Positions 1 to 7,268 of a DNA stretch of 7,268 nt are shown here, in pieces (position 1 is the stretch's first letter; every line of letters starts with the position of its first letter). Source of the stretch: an uncultured Alphaproteobacteria bacterium (GTDB lineage Bacteria; Pseudomonadota; Alphaproteobacteria; Rhizobiales; Ancalomicrobiaceae). The notes beneath the pieces are model-generated. The model worked only from the letters and a program-made list of their open reading frames with translations, searched no databases and was not told where the DNA came from. The stretch lies in NCBI GenBank assembly GCA_937919435.1, contig CALFRR010000216.1:1-7268 (forward strand), in the 5' to 3' direction. The translations under genes and the position numbers were made by a program.

Positions 1-249
1 GAATTCCTTCTCCCGCTGGGTCTGAAGCCCTATGGGCTCGCCAAGTCGCTTCGGGTGCCGCGGACCCGCGTCGAGCGTCTGGCGCGCGAGGAAGTGCCGG
101 TCACCGCCGACACCGCCCTGCGCCTCGGGCGCTACTTCGGCACCGGCCCCGAATTCTGGATGAACCTACAGACGGCCTACGACATCGCGACCACGGCCCC
201 GACCCTTCCCGATCTCACCGAGATCGCTCCGCACCAGACGGCCGCTTGA
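1..249 (+). CDS. higA: HigA-family antitoxin (XRE-type helix-turn-helix), 5'-truncated by the window edge
   Basis: The frame is open from base 1 to the TGA at 247-249 and encodes at least 82 residues. A GTG at 55 is an internal valine rather than the start, because family-like sequence (EFLLPLGLKPYGLAKSLRV) already precedes it. The segment VTADTALRLGRYFGTG followed by PEFWMNLQTAYDIA is the hallmark C-terminal half of HigA/VapI-type antitoxins. These are small helix-turn-helix proteins that bind and neutralise a RelE-like HigB ribonuclease toxin and repress their own operon. The usual order is higB then higA, so a toxin gene is expected just left of the window; it cannot be seen here. Roughly the first 10-20 residues are missing (estimated from usual family length). 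A lone HigA-like regulator without a toxin is the main alternative. The gene converges on the transporter operon and has no evident functional tie to it. Confidence 0.85.
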   Translation, partial: EFLLPLGLKPYGLAKSLRVPRTRVERLAREEVPVTADTALRLGRYFGTGPEFWMNLQTAYDIATTAPTLPDLTEIAPHQTAA

Positions 250-277
250 GCGTGCGGCTCTCTCGGTCGCCCCCCGC

Positions 278-1245
<968 letters not shown>

Positions 1246-1249
<4 letters not shown>

Positions 1250-2223
1250 GCGTCGCTCCTCGCCCAGCAGCGGACCAGATGATCGGGATCGCCGGCGACC
1301 GGGGTCATCGGCGGCAGCGCCGCGCAACGCTCGTGAGCGAGCGGGCAGCGCGACCGGAAGCGGCAGCCGTCCGGCATGTCGCCGAGCGGGGGCACCTGAC
1401 CGGGGATCGGCTGCAACTGCGAGCCGCCCTCGATCCGCGGCATCGCGGCGAGCAGGGCCGACGAATAGGGGTGGGTCGGGCGCGCGAAGAAGGCGGCGAC
1501 CGGGGCGCTCTCGACCACGTCGCCGCCGTACATCACCATCACCCGCTGGGCGACCGAGGCGACGACGCCGAGATTGTGGGTGATCAGCAGCACGCCGAGC
1601 CCTTCGCAGCGCTGCAGATCGGCGACCAACGCCAGTACCTGCGCCTGGATGGTGACGTCGAGCGCGGTGGTCGGCTCGTCGGCGATCAGCACCCGCAGCC
1701 GGCAGGCGAGCGCCAGGGCGATCATCACCCGCTGGCGCATGCCGCCGGAGAACTGGTGCGGATAGGCGTCGAGCCGTTCGGCCGCCGCCGGCACCCGGAC
1801 CAGTTCGAGCAGTTCGCGGGCCTTCTCGCGGGCCTGCCGCTTCGACAGGCCGCGATGGCGCATCAGGGCTTCGCCGACCTGGAAGCCGATCGGCAGCACC
1901 GGGTTCAGCGAGGTCATCGGCTCCTGGAAGATCATCCCCAGCCGGTCGCCGCGCAGGCTCTCGCGGGTCGCCTCGTCGGCGCCGACCAGATCGACCCCGT
2001 CGACCAGGACGCGTCCGGCGGTGATCGAAGCGGCGGGCGGCAAGAGCCCCATCACCGACAGCGCGGTCATCGACTTGCCGCAGCCGGATTCGCCGACCAG
2101 CGCCAGGGTCTCGCGCGGCCGGATGACGAAGGACATGTCGCGGACGACGTGGTGGAGCCTGCCCTGCAGACGGATCGAGGTGGTCATCCCCTCGACGACG
2201 AGCGGAACGGCGGCATCGGTCAT
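1246..2223 (-). CDS. Dipeptide/oligopeptide-type ABC transporter ATP-binding protein (DppD/OppD-like)
   Basis: The first of two ATPase genes, 325 residues, the normal length for DppD. Motifs: Walker A GESGCGKSM (44-52), Q-loop Q100 in IFQEPMTSLNP, signature FSGGMRQR (158-165), Walker B VLIADEP (178-184), D-loop TALD (186-189) and switch His216. The C-terminal extension has THPYSSALL (250-258) and cysteines C287, C293, C300 and C319, a likely [4Fe-4S] site by family analogy. MTSLNP together with FSGGMRQR is typical of DppD/OppD, whereas the downstream protein has FSGGQRQR as in DppF/OppF, so the pair is a normal D+F set. The frame runs open far upstream, but the ATG at 2223 forms an ATGA overlap with the upstream permease stop and a GAGGG lies 7 nt before it. 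Its own stop overlaps the next start as ATGA. Translational coupling and an equimolar D:F ratio are inferred. Confidence 0.93.
1256..1261 (-). promoter_or_regulatory. Ribosome-binding site fixing the start of the DppF-like ATPase
   Basis: GAGGAG on the minus strand, 6 nt before the ATG at 1249. It decides the start against a 26-codon N-terminal extension that is open in frame but unlike the family. It lies inside the last codons of the upstream ATPase gene. Confidence 0.7.
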
Positions 2224-3071
2224 TGGGGGGCCCTCGGGTCGGTGGCGTCGCGCAGTCCGTCGCCGATCAGATTGAGGCCGATCATCACCGCGAGGATGGC
2301 GAGCGACGGGAAGAGTGCGAGCCAGGGGCCGTCGAGCAGATTGTCGAAGCCCTCGCGGACGATGCCGCCCCAGGTGGCGGTCGGCGGCGGCACCGACAGA
2401 CCGATGAAGGCCAGCGTCGATTCGGTGCGGATCGCCGCGGCGAGCCACAGCGAGGCCATCACCACCAGTTCGTCGAGGATGTTCGGCAGGACGTGCAGGA
2501 ACATGATGCGGACGTCGGAGTAGCCGAGCGAACGGCAGGCATCGACGAAGTCGCGCTCCCGCATCGCCATGGTCGAGCCGCGGGCGAGACGGACGAAGGC
2601 CGGCGCGGCGGTGACGGCGATGGCGATCACCAGATTGGTCAGCGACGCGCCGAGCACCGCGACCAGCAACAGGCCCATGATCAACTGCGGGAAGCTCAAC
2701 AGCACGTCGGTCGCGGCGACCACCAGACGGTCGACGAGGCCGCCGTAGTAGCCGGCGACGATGCCGATCGCGGTGCCGACGGCGACCCCGACCGCGGTCG
2801 AGAGGAAGCCGACGGTGAGCGAGATCCGGGCCCCCCACAGGATGCGGGAGAGGACGTCGCGGCCGAAGGCGTCGGTGCCGAGCAGGTGGCCGGATTCGGG
2901 GCCGACGAGCACCAGCATCACGTCCTGGTCGTCGGGATCGTAGGGCGAGATCCACGGAGCGAAGACCGCGGCGGCGATCATCACCACGACGATGACCACG
3001 CCGATGGCGAGACCGGGGGTGCGCAGGGCGCGCGACAGCACGGTGTTGCGGGGCTGGGTCACGGCGCTCAT
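2220..3071 (-). CDS. Dipeptide/oligopeptide-type ABC transporter permease (DppC/OppC-like)
   Basis: An inner-membrane permease of 283 residues that pairs with the DppB-like protein to form the translocation path. A short cytoplasmic N-terminus is followed by a first membrane helix (about 20-40, GLAIGVVIVVVMIAAAVFAP). Next comes the family block HLLGTDAFGRDVLSRILWGA (62-81), which marks DppC/OppC proteins. The BPD_transp_1 domain spans about 85-280 with several hydrophobic segments. The EAA loop that docks onto the ATPases is at about 174-197 (DFVDACRSLGYSDVRIMFLH, then VLPN). The C-terminus GDGLRDATDPR is also typical. The ATG at 3071 overlaps the upstream permease stop as ATGA. No strong Shine-Dalgarno is visible (a GAGGG lies farther back than usual), so translation probably depends on coupling to the preceding gene. 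The last codons cross a G6C3 run on the + strand (2225-2233), which could be error-prone in sequencing, but the frame continues normally. Confidence 0.93.
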   Translation of the reverse strand: MSAVTQPRNTVLSRALRTPGLAIGVVIVVVMIAAAVFAPWISPYDPDDQDVMLVLVGPESGHLLGTDAFGRDVLSRILWGARISLTVGFLSTAVGVAVGTAIGIVAGYYGGLVDRLVVAATDVLLSFPQLIMGLLLVAVLGASLTNLVIAIAVTAAPAFVRLARGSTMAMRERDFVDACRSLGYSDVRIMFLHVLPNILDELVVMASLWLAAAIRTESTLAFIGLSVPPPTATWGGIVREGFDNLLDGPWLALFPSLAILAVMIGLNLIGDGLRDATDPRAPQ

Positions 3072-4009
3072 GCGGTCTTCACCCTCGGATCGACGAGACC
3101 ATAGGTGAGGTCGGTCAGGATGTTGGCGATCACGATGGCGAAGGCGGAGACAACCATCAGACCCTGCAGCAGGGTGTAGTCGCGCTGGTTCAGCGCGGTG
3201 ACGATCAGTTTGCCGATGCCGGGCCGGTTGAAGACGATCTCGGTCAGCACCGCGTTGCCGATGAGCACACCGAGATAGAGGCCGACGACGGTGACCACCG
3301 GCACCAGGACGTTCGGGAAGGCATGGCGCCAGACCACCAGCCGGCGGCCGAGCCCCTTCGAGCGAGCGGTGCGGACATAGTCCTCGCCGAGCGCCTGGAG
3401 CATGCCGGAGCGGGTGACGCGGGTGACGTAGGCGACCATCAACAGGCCGAGGTTGATCGACGGCAGCACCAGGGCGCGCAACCGGCCGAACCAGTCGTCG
3501 GACTTGGCGGTGGAGATCACCGGGAACCAGCGCAGTTCGACGGAGAAGGCGAGCAGCAGCAGGATCCCCGAGACGAAGGCGGGGAAGGACACACCGGCGA
3601 GCGAGAAGATCCGGGCGAACCAGTCGGCGAAGCCGTCGCGCTTCTCGGCGGCGAGCACCCCGAGGGGAATGCCGATCACCGCGCCGACCACCAGCGAGGC
3701 CAGCGTCAGCTCGATCGTCCAGGGCAGGACGGCGAGGACGTCGTCGACGATCGGCCGGTTGGTGGCCAGCGACCGGCCGAGATCGCCGTGCAGCACCTGG
3801 GTCATGAAGTCGATGTACTGGGCGAGGATCGGCTTGCCGAGGCCGAGCTTCTCGCGCAGCGCGGCGCGGGCCGCCTCGCTCGCCTGATCGCCGAGGATGA
3901 CCATGGTCGGGTCGCCGGGCACCACCCGGACGAGGATGAAGACGGTGGTCAGAACCGCCCACAGCGTCGGGATCGCGACGAGGAGGCGTTTGATCACGAA
4001 GCGGATCAT
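3068..4009 (-). CDS. Dipeptide/oligopeptide-type ABC transporter permease (DppB/OppB-like)
   Basis: An inner-membrane permease of 313 residues, usual for DppB. The N-terminus MIRFVIKRLLVAIPTLWAVL gives the first membrane helix (about 7-29), followed by the family block VVPGDP (29-34). A soluble loop has GDLGRSLATNRPI (75-87) and then LPWTIELTLAS (95-105), where the BPD_transp_1 domain starts. The EAA loop is at about 210-233 (DYVRTARSKGLGRRLVVWRH, then AFPN). Near the end, VFNRPGIGKL (259-268) and YGLVDPRV are typical of this subfamily. The ATG at 4009 is preceded by AGGAG (4019-4015) with a 5-nt spacer, so this gene has its own ribosome-binding site, in contrast to the coupled genes that follow. 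It lies 115 bp after the binding-protein gene, behind a hairpin-rich gap, and its stop overlaps the next start as ATGA. Confidence 0.94.
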   Translation of the reverse strand: MIRFVIKRLLVAIPTLWAVLTTVFILVRVVPGDPTMVILGDQASEAARAALREKLGLGKPILAQYIDFMTQVLHGDLGRSLATNRPIVDDVLAVLPWTIELTLASLVVGAVIGIPLGVLAAEKRDGFADWFARIFSLAGVSFPAFVSGILLLLAFSVELRWFPVISTAKSDDWFGRLRALVLPSINLGLLMVAYVTRVTRSGMLQALGEDYVRTARSKGLGRRLVVWRHAFPNVLVPVVTVVGLYLGVLIGNAVLTEIVFNRPGIGKLIVTALNQRDYTLLQGLMVVSAFAIVIANILTDLTYGLVDPRVKTA

Positions 4010-4029
4010 GCTCGCTCCTGACGATGGAG

Positions 4030-4060
4030 AGGTGCGGACCGCACCTGCCGGATCTCCGGC
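4030..4060 (-). other. Tandem pair of perfect hairpins just upstream of the DppB-like gene
   Basis: Two adjacent inverted repeats with no base between them. One has 7-bp arms (4030-4036 with 4040-4046, AGGTGCG/CGCACCT) and a 3-nt loop. The other has 5-bp arms (4047-4051 with 4056-4060, GCCGG/CCGGC) and a 4-nt loop. On the transcript the 5-bp hairpin comes first, and the 7-bp one ends 10 nt before the AGGAG of the DppB-like gene. Such structures may slow RNA decay from the 3' side or modulate access to the permease ribosome-binding site. That role is inference. In GC-rich DNA short perfect arms do occur by chance, but two abutting ones in a non-coding gap are suggestive. Confidence 0.4.
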
Positions 4061-4093
4061 GCGGGCGTCGCCGCTCGCGCCGATCGATGGGGA

Positions 4094-4117
4094 GCGGGGT
4101 GCGACGGAGCACCCCGC
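4094..4117 (-). other. Intercistronic GC-rich stem-loop following the solute-binding-protein gene
   Basis: A perfect 9-bp inverted repeat (GCGGGGTGC at 4094-4102 with GCACCCCGC at 4109-4117) and a 6-nt loop. It begins 7 nt after the stop codon of the binding-protein gene on the transcribed strand. No run of T follows it on that strand (the next bases read TCCCCATCGATC), so it is not a standard Rho-independent terminator. Placement right after a periplasmic binding-protein gene and before its permeases fits a 3'-end-stabilising or partial-termination element. In well-studied importers such as malE-malF, intercistronic structures help make binding protein in excess. Function here is inferred; the repeat itself is read directly. 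Confidence 0.55.
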
Positions 4118-4124
4118 GGCGGCG

Positions 4125-5660
4125 TCACTTCTTGGTGGTCAGTTCGGTCACCACCGGGCCGAGATGGATGGCGCCGTCGAGCTTGTAGCCCCAGTCGACG
4201 TCGGTCTTGTAGGCCCAGACCTGGAGACCTTCGAACAGCGGCACCGCGCAGACCTCGTCGATCAGCTTCTTCTGGGCGGTCTTCCACAAGGCCTTCTGCT
4301 TCTCGACGTCGGTCTCCACCGCGGCGGCGTCGATCTCGGCATCGGCGTTGGCGCAATGCGAGAAGTTGGTCACCGCGGTCGGCTTGCCGACGATCGAGTC
4401 GGAATGGAAGAACTGCCGCAGATAGACGTCGGCCACCGGGAAGCGGGCGGCGGCGTAGTAGACGAGGCCGGACTGGTCCTTGCGGATCTGGGCGTGCCAG
4501 GACTGATGGTCGACCACCTCGATCTTCAGCTCGATGCCGGCCTTCTTCAGCTGGCCCTGCAGGATCTGCATGGAGGCGAGCATGGTCGGCAGGCTGGTCT
4601 GGACGACCTTGATCTCGAGCCCGTTGGGATAACCCGCCTCGGCGAGCAGCGCCTTGGCCTTGGCGATGTCGGTCGGGATCAGCTCGGCCTTCTCGTCGGT
4701 GCCGAGATAGCCCGACGGCACCACCGACACCGCAGGCGGGTTCACCGCCGGGCCCTTGAAGCCGACCAGCTGCTGCCGATCGACGGCGTAGGCGATCGCC
4801 TTGCGGACCCGGAGGTCGTCGAGCGGCTTCATCGTGGTGTTGATGTGGAGGAGCGACAGCTCGGCCGGCTTCAGTGCCTGGACGACGGTGTTCGGTTCCT
4901 TGGAGAAACGGTCGACCCAGCGCTGGTCCTGACGGCCGTAGACGACGTCGAGTTCACCCGACGAGAAGGCGAGGTCGCGCGACGCGTCGGCCGGGATGAA
5001 GCGGTAGACGATACGGTCGATCTTCGGCTTGCCACGGAAATAGTTCTGGTTGGCGCCGAAGGTCAGGCTCTCGTTGGACTTGTACTCGGTGACCTGGAAC
5101 GGTCCGGTGCCGACCGGCTTCACCCGGAAGTCGGCGCCGAGCGCCTCGGCCGCCTTCTTCGAGACGACGTTGCCGCCGTGATAGTTGGCGACGATGCCGA
5201 GGAAGGCGGGCACCGTCTTCTTCAGGGTAAACTTCACCGTGTAGGGATCGACCGCCTCGATGCTCTCCAGCACCGAATAGTCGGCGGCGAAGGACGAAGT
5301 CTTGGCGTCGCCGGCCCGCTTGAACGAATAGACCACGTCCTCGGCGGTCATCTCGCCCCAGTCGCCGTGGAACTTGACGCCCTTCCTCAGATGGAAGGTC
5401 CAGACCTTGCCGTCGGCCGACTTGTCCCAGCTCTCGGCGAGATCCGGCTCGAGGCTCTCCAGGCTGGCGGAACCCGGCTTGAAGCGGACGAGGCCGTTGA
5501 ACACCCAGGAGACCACCGGCTTGTCCTGGGTCGAGGTGGCGCGGTGCGGATCGATCTGGCCGATGTCGGCGGCGGCCATGCCGATGTTGAGCACCGTCTC
5601 CGCCCGTGCGGCGGCGAGCGGAACGAGGAGCATCGCGGTGGCGAGGAGCAGTCGCTTCAT
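4125..5660 (-). CDS. Periplasmic ABC transporter substrate-binding protein, family 5 (DppA/OppA-like)
   Basis: The ligand-binding component of the importer, 511 residues, normal for SBP_bac_5 proteins. Residues 1-20 form a Sec signal peptide: MKR, then a Leu/Ala-rich core, then AAARA with predicted cleavage before Glu21. There is no lipobox cysteine, so the mature protein should be soluble in the periplasm. Family landmarks: LEPDLAESWDKSADGKVWTF (70-89), the LRKGVKFHGD and MTAEDVVYSFKR blocks (91-115), VGTGPFQVTEY (183-193), and LDDLRVRKAIAYAVDR (280-295). The mature part has only two cysteines, C436 and C471, which could form a disulfide. The ATG at 5660 has GAAGGA (5673-5668) 7 nt before it and gives the signal peptide directly. 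It follows the dehydrogenase subunit gene after 51 bp. Members of this family bind peptides, opines, nickel, heme or sugars, and I cannot name the ligand. Co-transcription with an amine-type dehydrogenase favours a small amino compound. Confidence 0.94.
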   Translation of the reverse strand: MKRLLLATAMLLVPLAAARAETVLNIGMAAADIGQIDPHRATSTQDKPVVSWVFNGLVRFKPGSASLESLEPDLAESWDKSADGKVWTFHLRKGVKFHGDWGEMTAEDVVYSFKRAGDAKTSSFAADYSVLESIEAVDPYTVKFTLKKTVPAFLGIVANYHGGNVVSKKAAEALGADFRVKPVGTGPFQVTEYKSNESLTFGANQNYFRGKPKIDRIVYRFIPADASRDLAFSSGELDVVYGRQDQRWVDRFSKEPNTVVQALKPAELSLLHINTTMKPLDDLRVRKAIAYAVDRQQLVGFKGPAVNPPAVSVVPSGYLGTDEKAELIPTDIAKAKALLAEAGYPNGLEIKVVQTSLPTMLASMQILQGQLKKAGIELKIEVVDHQSWHAQIRKDQSGLVYYAAARFPVADVYLRQFFHSDSIVGKPTAVTNFSHCANADAEIDAAAVETDVEKQKALWKTAQKKLIDEVCAVPLFEGLQVWAYKTDVDWGYKLDGAIHLGPVVTELTTKK

Positions 5661-5711
5661 CGGAGTTTCCTTCTGTTTCGCCCTTCCGAGGTGAAGCGGA
5701 GGGCCGTTCGG

Positions 5712-6863
5712 TCAATGTTCGGTATGGGTGGGCGGCGGGGCGGCGACGGCGTCCGCCCCGAAGCGGTCGATGGCGAAGGGGGCGATCGGCGAGGGGGTCT
5801 CCCCGTCGGTCAGCAGTTCGCAGACGATCAGGCCGACGACCGGTCCGAGCTGGAAGCCGTGGCCGGAGAAGCCGAAGGCATGGACCAGCCCGGGGGTGGT
5901 CTTCGAGAAGCCGATCACCGGGATGTGGTCGGGCATCTGTCCGTCGAAGCCGCTCCAGGTGCGGATGACGTTGGCGCGCCTGAGGCTCGGCACCAGTTGC
6001 AGGGTGCGGCGCATCCCGTCGAGGCTCTCGGAGGACGCCGGACGGGCGAGGCCGAGCTCGACGTCCTGGATGCCGTGGCCACCGCCGAAGATGGCGTTGC
6101 CGCGCCGGGTCTGGCGGACGTAGACGTCGCCGCCGCACACCCCGATCGAGCGGCTGACGAAATAGGGCATCGGCTCGGTGACCAGCATGTTCGGCGACAG
6201 CGGCGTCAACGGCACGTCTTCGCCGAAGGCCGAGGCGACGAGGCCACTGCCGGCACCGGCGGCGTTGACCAGTTGCCGCGCCCGCACTTCGAGGCCGGGC
6301 GCCTTCACCACGAAGCCGCTGCCGGTGTGGGCGACCGCCTCGACCGGCGTGAACTCGCGGACGATCGCTCCGAGTCTTCTGGCGAGGCGGGCGAAGGCCG
6401 GCCCGACCACCCGCGGGTTGGCCTGACCGTCGGTCGGCGACAGCGAAGCGCCGACCACCTTCTCGCCGAGCCACGGCAGTTCCTCGTGGACCGCGTTGGC
6501 GCCGAGCATGGTCAGATCGAGACCGAACTCGGCGGCCCTCTCGCGATAGAGCTCGAGCTCGGCCAGATCCTCGGCGGAGCGGGCGAGCTTGATGTGGCCG
6601 GTCGCCTCGAACTCGGTGTCTTCGCCGAGTTTGGCGTTGAGCCCGTCCCACAGGGCCCGCGACCGCTTGGCGAGCGGCAGTTCCCGGAGATCGCGGCCCT
6701 GTTGGCGCACGCCGCCGAAGTTGACGCCGCTCGCTCCGGCGCCGCAGCGGCGCTTCTCCAGGACGGCGACGGAGAGACCCTTCTCGCGCAGGGCGACGGC
6801 GGCGGCGAGAGCCGCGGTGCCACCACCGACGATCGCGACGTCGACGTCGAGACGTTCGACCAT
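5712..6863 (-). CDS. FAD-dependent oxidoreductase subunit, DAO family (HcnC/OoxB/LhpB-like)
   Basis: A flavoprotein of 383 residues predicted to oxidise a C-N bond of an amino or imino acid in a multi-subunit dehydrogenase. The N-terminal Rossmann segment DVAIVGGGTAALAAAVAL (8-25) has the dinucleotide fold, and Glu36 in VAVLEK would bind the FAD ribose. The third glycine of GxGxxG is Ala18. Next come GASGVNFGGVRQQGR (43-57), LVNAAGAGS (198-206) in the second FAD contact, and near the end GQMPDHIPVIG (308-318) and HAFGFSGHGFQLGP (328-341), the usual C-terminal flavin-contact region of DAO proteins. No signal peptide or clear membrane helix is seen. The ATG at 6863 is chosen because AAGGAGG lies 7 nt before it and the Rossmann fold starts at once; the frame is open further upstream. 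It overlaps the preceding BFD-domain subunit as TGATG. Known relatives paired this way are HCN synthase (HcnBC), opine oxidase (OoxAB) and D-hydroxyproline dehydrogenase. The exact substrate is not determinable. Confidence 0.88.
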   Translation of the reverse strand: MVERLDVDVAIVGGGTAALAAAVALREKGLSVAVLEKRRCGAGASGVNFGGVRQQGRDLRELPLAKRSRALWDGLNAKLGEDTEFEATGHIKLARSAEDLAELELYRERAAEFGLDLTMLGANAVHEELPWLGEKVVGASLSPTDGQANPRVVGPAFARLARRLGAIVREFTPVEAVAHTGSGFVVKAPGLEVRARQLVNAAGAGSGLVASAFGEDVPLTPLSPNMLVTEPMPYFVSRSIGVCGGDVYVRQTRRGNAIFGGGHGIQDVELGLARPASSESLDGMRRTLQLVPSLRRANVIRTWSGFDGQMPDHIPVIGFSKTTPGLVHAFGFSGHGFQLGPVVGLIVCELLTDGETPSPIAPFAIDRFGADAVAAPPPTHTEH

Positions 6864-7268
6864 CACGGCACCTCCTTGACGGGGATCGGCTTGACCGGGG
6901 GATTGCCGCGCAGGCGGCCGACCGTGGCGACGTCGCGACCGAGTTCGCGCGCCAGGATCTCGGCAGCGGCGCGGCCGCAGACCCGGCCCTGGCAACGGCC
7001 CATGCCGCAGCGGGTCAGCGCCTTCAGCCGGTTGATCTCGTCGACCGCCCGTTCGACGACCGCCCTGCGCAGGGTGCCGACGGTGACGCCCTCGCAGCGG
7101 CAGACGACGACGTCCTCGCCGAGCGCGTCGACGAGGTGGCCGGGGAACGGATAGGCCCGCTCCAGCGCCAGCCGGAATCGGCGGTGCCGGGCGAGGGCCC
7201 GGTCGAGCCGGGCGACCCGGGCGGGATCGACGGGACGGCCGAGATCGGCGAGCACGGTCAGAGCGGTG
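6863..7268 (-). CDS. HcnB/OoxA-type dehydrogenase subunit with C-terminal BFD-like [2Fe-2S] domain, N-terminus cut by the window edge
   Basis: The frame is open to the right edge, with about 134 residues visible. A GTG at 7255 could be read as a start, but the codons before it stay open (reading TALT) and the text after it looks like the middle of a larger protein, so this is a 5'-truncated gene. The visible part has DRALARHRRFRLALERAYPF, the linker typical of HcnB/OoxA proteins, then a BFD-like [2Fe-2S] domain: VVCRCEGVTV, then LTRCGMGRCQGRVCG. The cysteine pattern is C-x-C-x28-C-x4-C, with the usual extra cysteine five residues on. Full-length relatives are about 400-480 residues with an N-terminal FAD/NAD-type reductase domain, which must lie beyond the window. 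Its TGA overlaps the ATG of the FAD subunit by one base, so the two are almost certainly partners that pass electrons from substrate flavin to the Fe-S cluster. A stand-alone bacterioferritin-associated ferredoxin is unlikely, given the linker and the partner. Confidence 0.85.
   Translation of the reverse strand, partial: TALTVLADLGRPVDPARVARLDRALARHRRFRLALERAYPFPGHLVDALGEDVVVCRCEGVTVGTLRRAVVERAVDEINRLKALTRCGMGRCQGRVCGRAAAEILARELGRDVATVGRLRGNPPVKPIPVKEVP
6871..6877 (-). promoter_or_regulatory. Strong ribosome-binding site of the FAD subunit gene
   Basis: AAGGAGG on the minus strand, a perfect anti-16S match, 7 nt before the ATG at 6863. It decides the start of the FAD subunit: a GTG directly before this ATG would leave only 4 nt, and the further upstream extension overlaps the BFD-domain gene. 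It sits within the 3' end of that gene. Confidence 0.75.

Noticed and set aside
1..6. The window begins exactly with GAATTC, and a second copy is at 151-156
   Set aside because: It could mark a restriction-clone end or be coincidence; it has no biological meaning by itself. It only cautions that the truncation of the HigA gene is an edge effect and not a natural deletion.
2225..2233. G6C3 run at the end of the DppC-like gene, considered as a programmed frameshift site
   Set aside because: The zero frame ends normally a few codons later in an ATGA overlap with the next gene, the protein length is usual, and a frameshift would give no sensible fusion.
5681..5715. Possible promoter or hairpin in the 51-bp gap before the binding-protein gene (TTGACC on the minus strand; CCTTCCG/CGGAGGG imperfect repeat)
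   Set aside because: No -10-like hexamer lies at proper spacing from TTGACC, and on the transcript the repeat has an A-C mismatch that leaves a stem of only 4 plus 2 pairs.
3897..7154. A 1085-codon open frame on the + strand, antisense to the binding-protein and dehydrogenase genes
   Set aside because: It runs across three well-supported minus-strand genes and both gaps, has an Arg/Gly/Asp/Glu/His-rich composition with no recognisable domain, and is expected where codon bias in GC-rich DNA removes stops from an antisense frame. The same applies to the long + strand frames at 290-1282, 1279-2523, 2223-3104 and 3323-4021.
7253..7255. GTG as the start of a small stand-alone [2Fe-2S] protein of 130 residues
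   Set aside because: The frame remains open to the window edge, there is no good ribosome-binding site in the visible bases, and the text before the cysteine domain matches the inter-domain linker of the longer HcnB/OoxA proteins.

Overview
The window is GC-rich DNA, roughly two thirds G+C by eye, with strongly G/C-biased third codon positions. Its gene content fits a free-living or plant/soil-associated alphaproteobacterium, possibly Hyphomicrobiales. That placement is inferred from composition and family resemblance only. Nothing in the window is a taxonomic marker.

Layout: the left edge (1-249, + strand) carries the 3' part of a HigA-type antitoxin gene, cut by the window boundary. After a 28-bp convergent gap, everything from 278 to 7268 lies on the minus strand and reads as one operon, transcribed from right to left. 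In order of transcription it holds: the C-terminal part of an HcnB/OoxA-type dehydrogenase subunit with a BFD-like [2Fe-2S] domain (cut by the right edge); an HcnC/OoxB/LhpB-type FAD-dependent oxidoreductase subunit of the DAO family; a periplasmic family-5 solute-binding protein; two Dpp/Opp-type permeases; and two Dpp/Opp-type ATPases. Junctions are tight. There is a TGATG overlap between the two enzyme subunits and ATGA overlaps at permease/permease, permease/ATPase and ATPase/ATPase. Only two real gaps exist: 51 bp before the binding-protein gene, and 115 bp after it. The second gap holds three perfect inverted repeats.

Working model (inference): a complete ABC importer of the dipeptide/oligopeptide/nickel family brings in a small amino compound. 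A multi-subunit flavin/iron-sulfur dehydrogenase encoded in the same transcript then oxidises it at a C-N bond. Opines, D-amino acids, D-hydroxyproline and glycine (HCN synthase) are substrates known for relatives of this enzyme pair. The sequence does not say which, if any, applies here. The hairpin-rich gap after the binding-protein gene suggests that this protein is made in excess over the membrane components. I found no RNA genes, insertion sequences, CRISPR arrays or convincing promoters. The operon promoter, the small ferredoxin-like third subunit usual in this enzyme class, the N-terminal FAD domain of the HcnB-like subunit, and any regulator would lie beyond the right edge. A HigB toxin gene, if present, would lie beyond the left edge.
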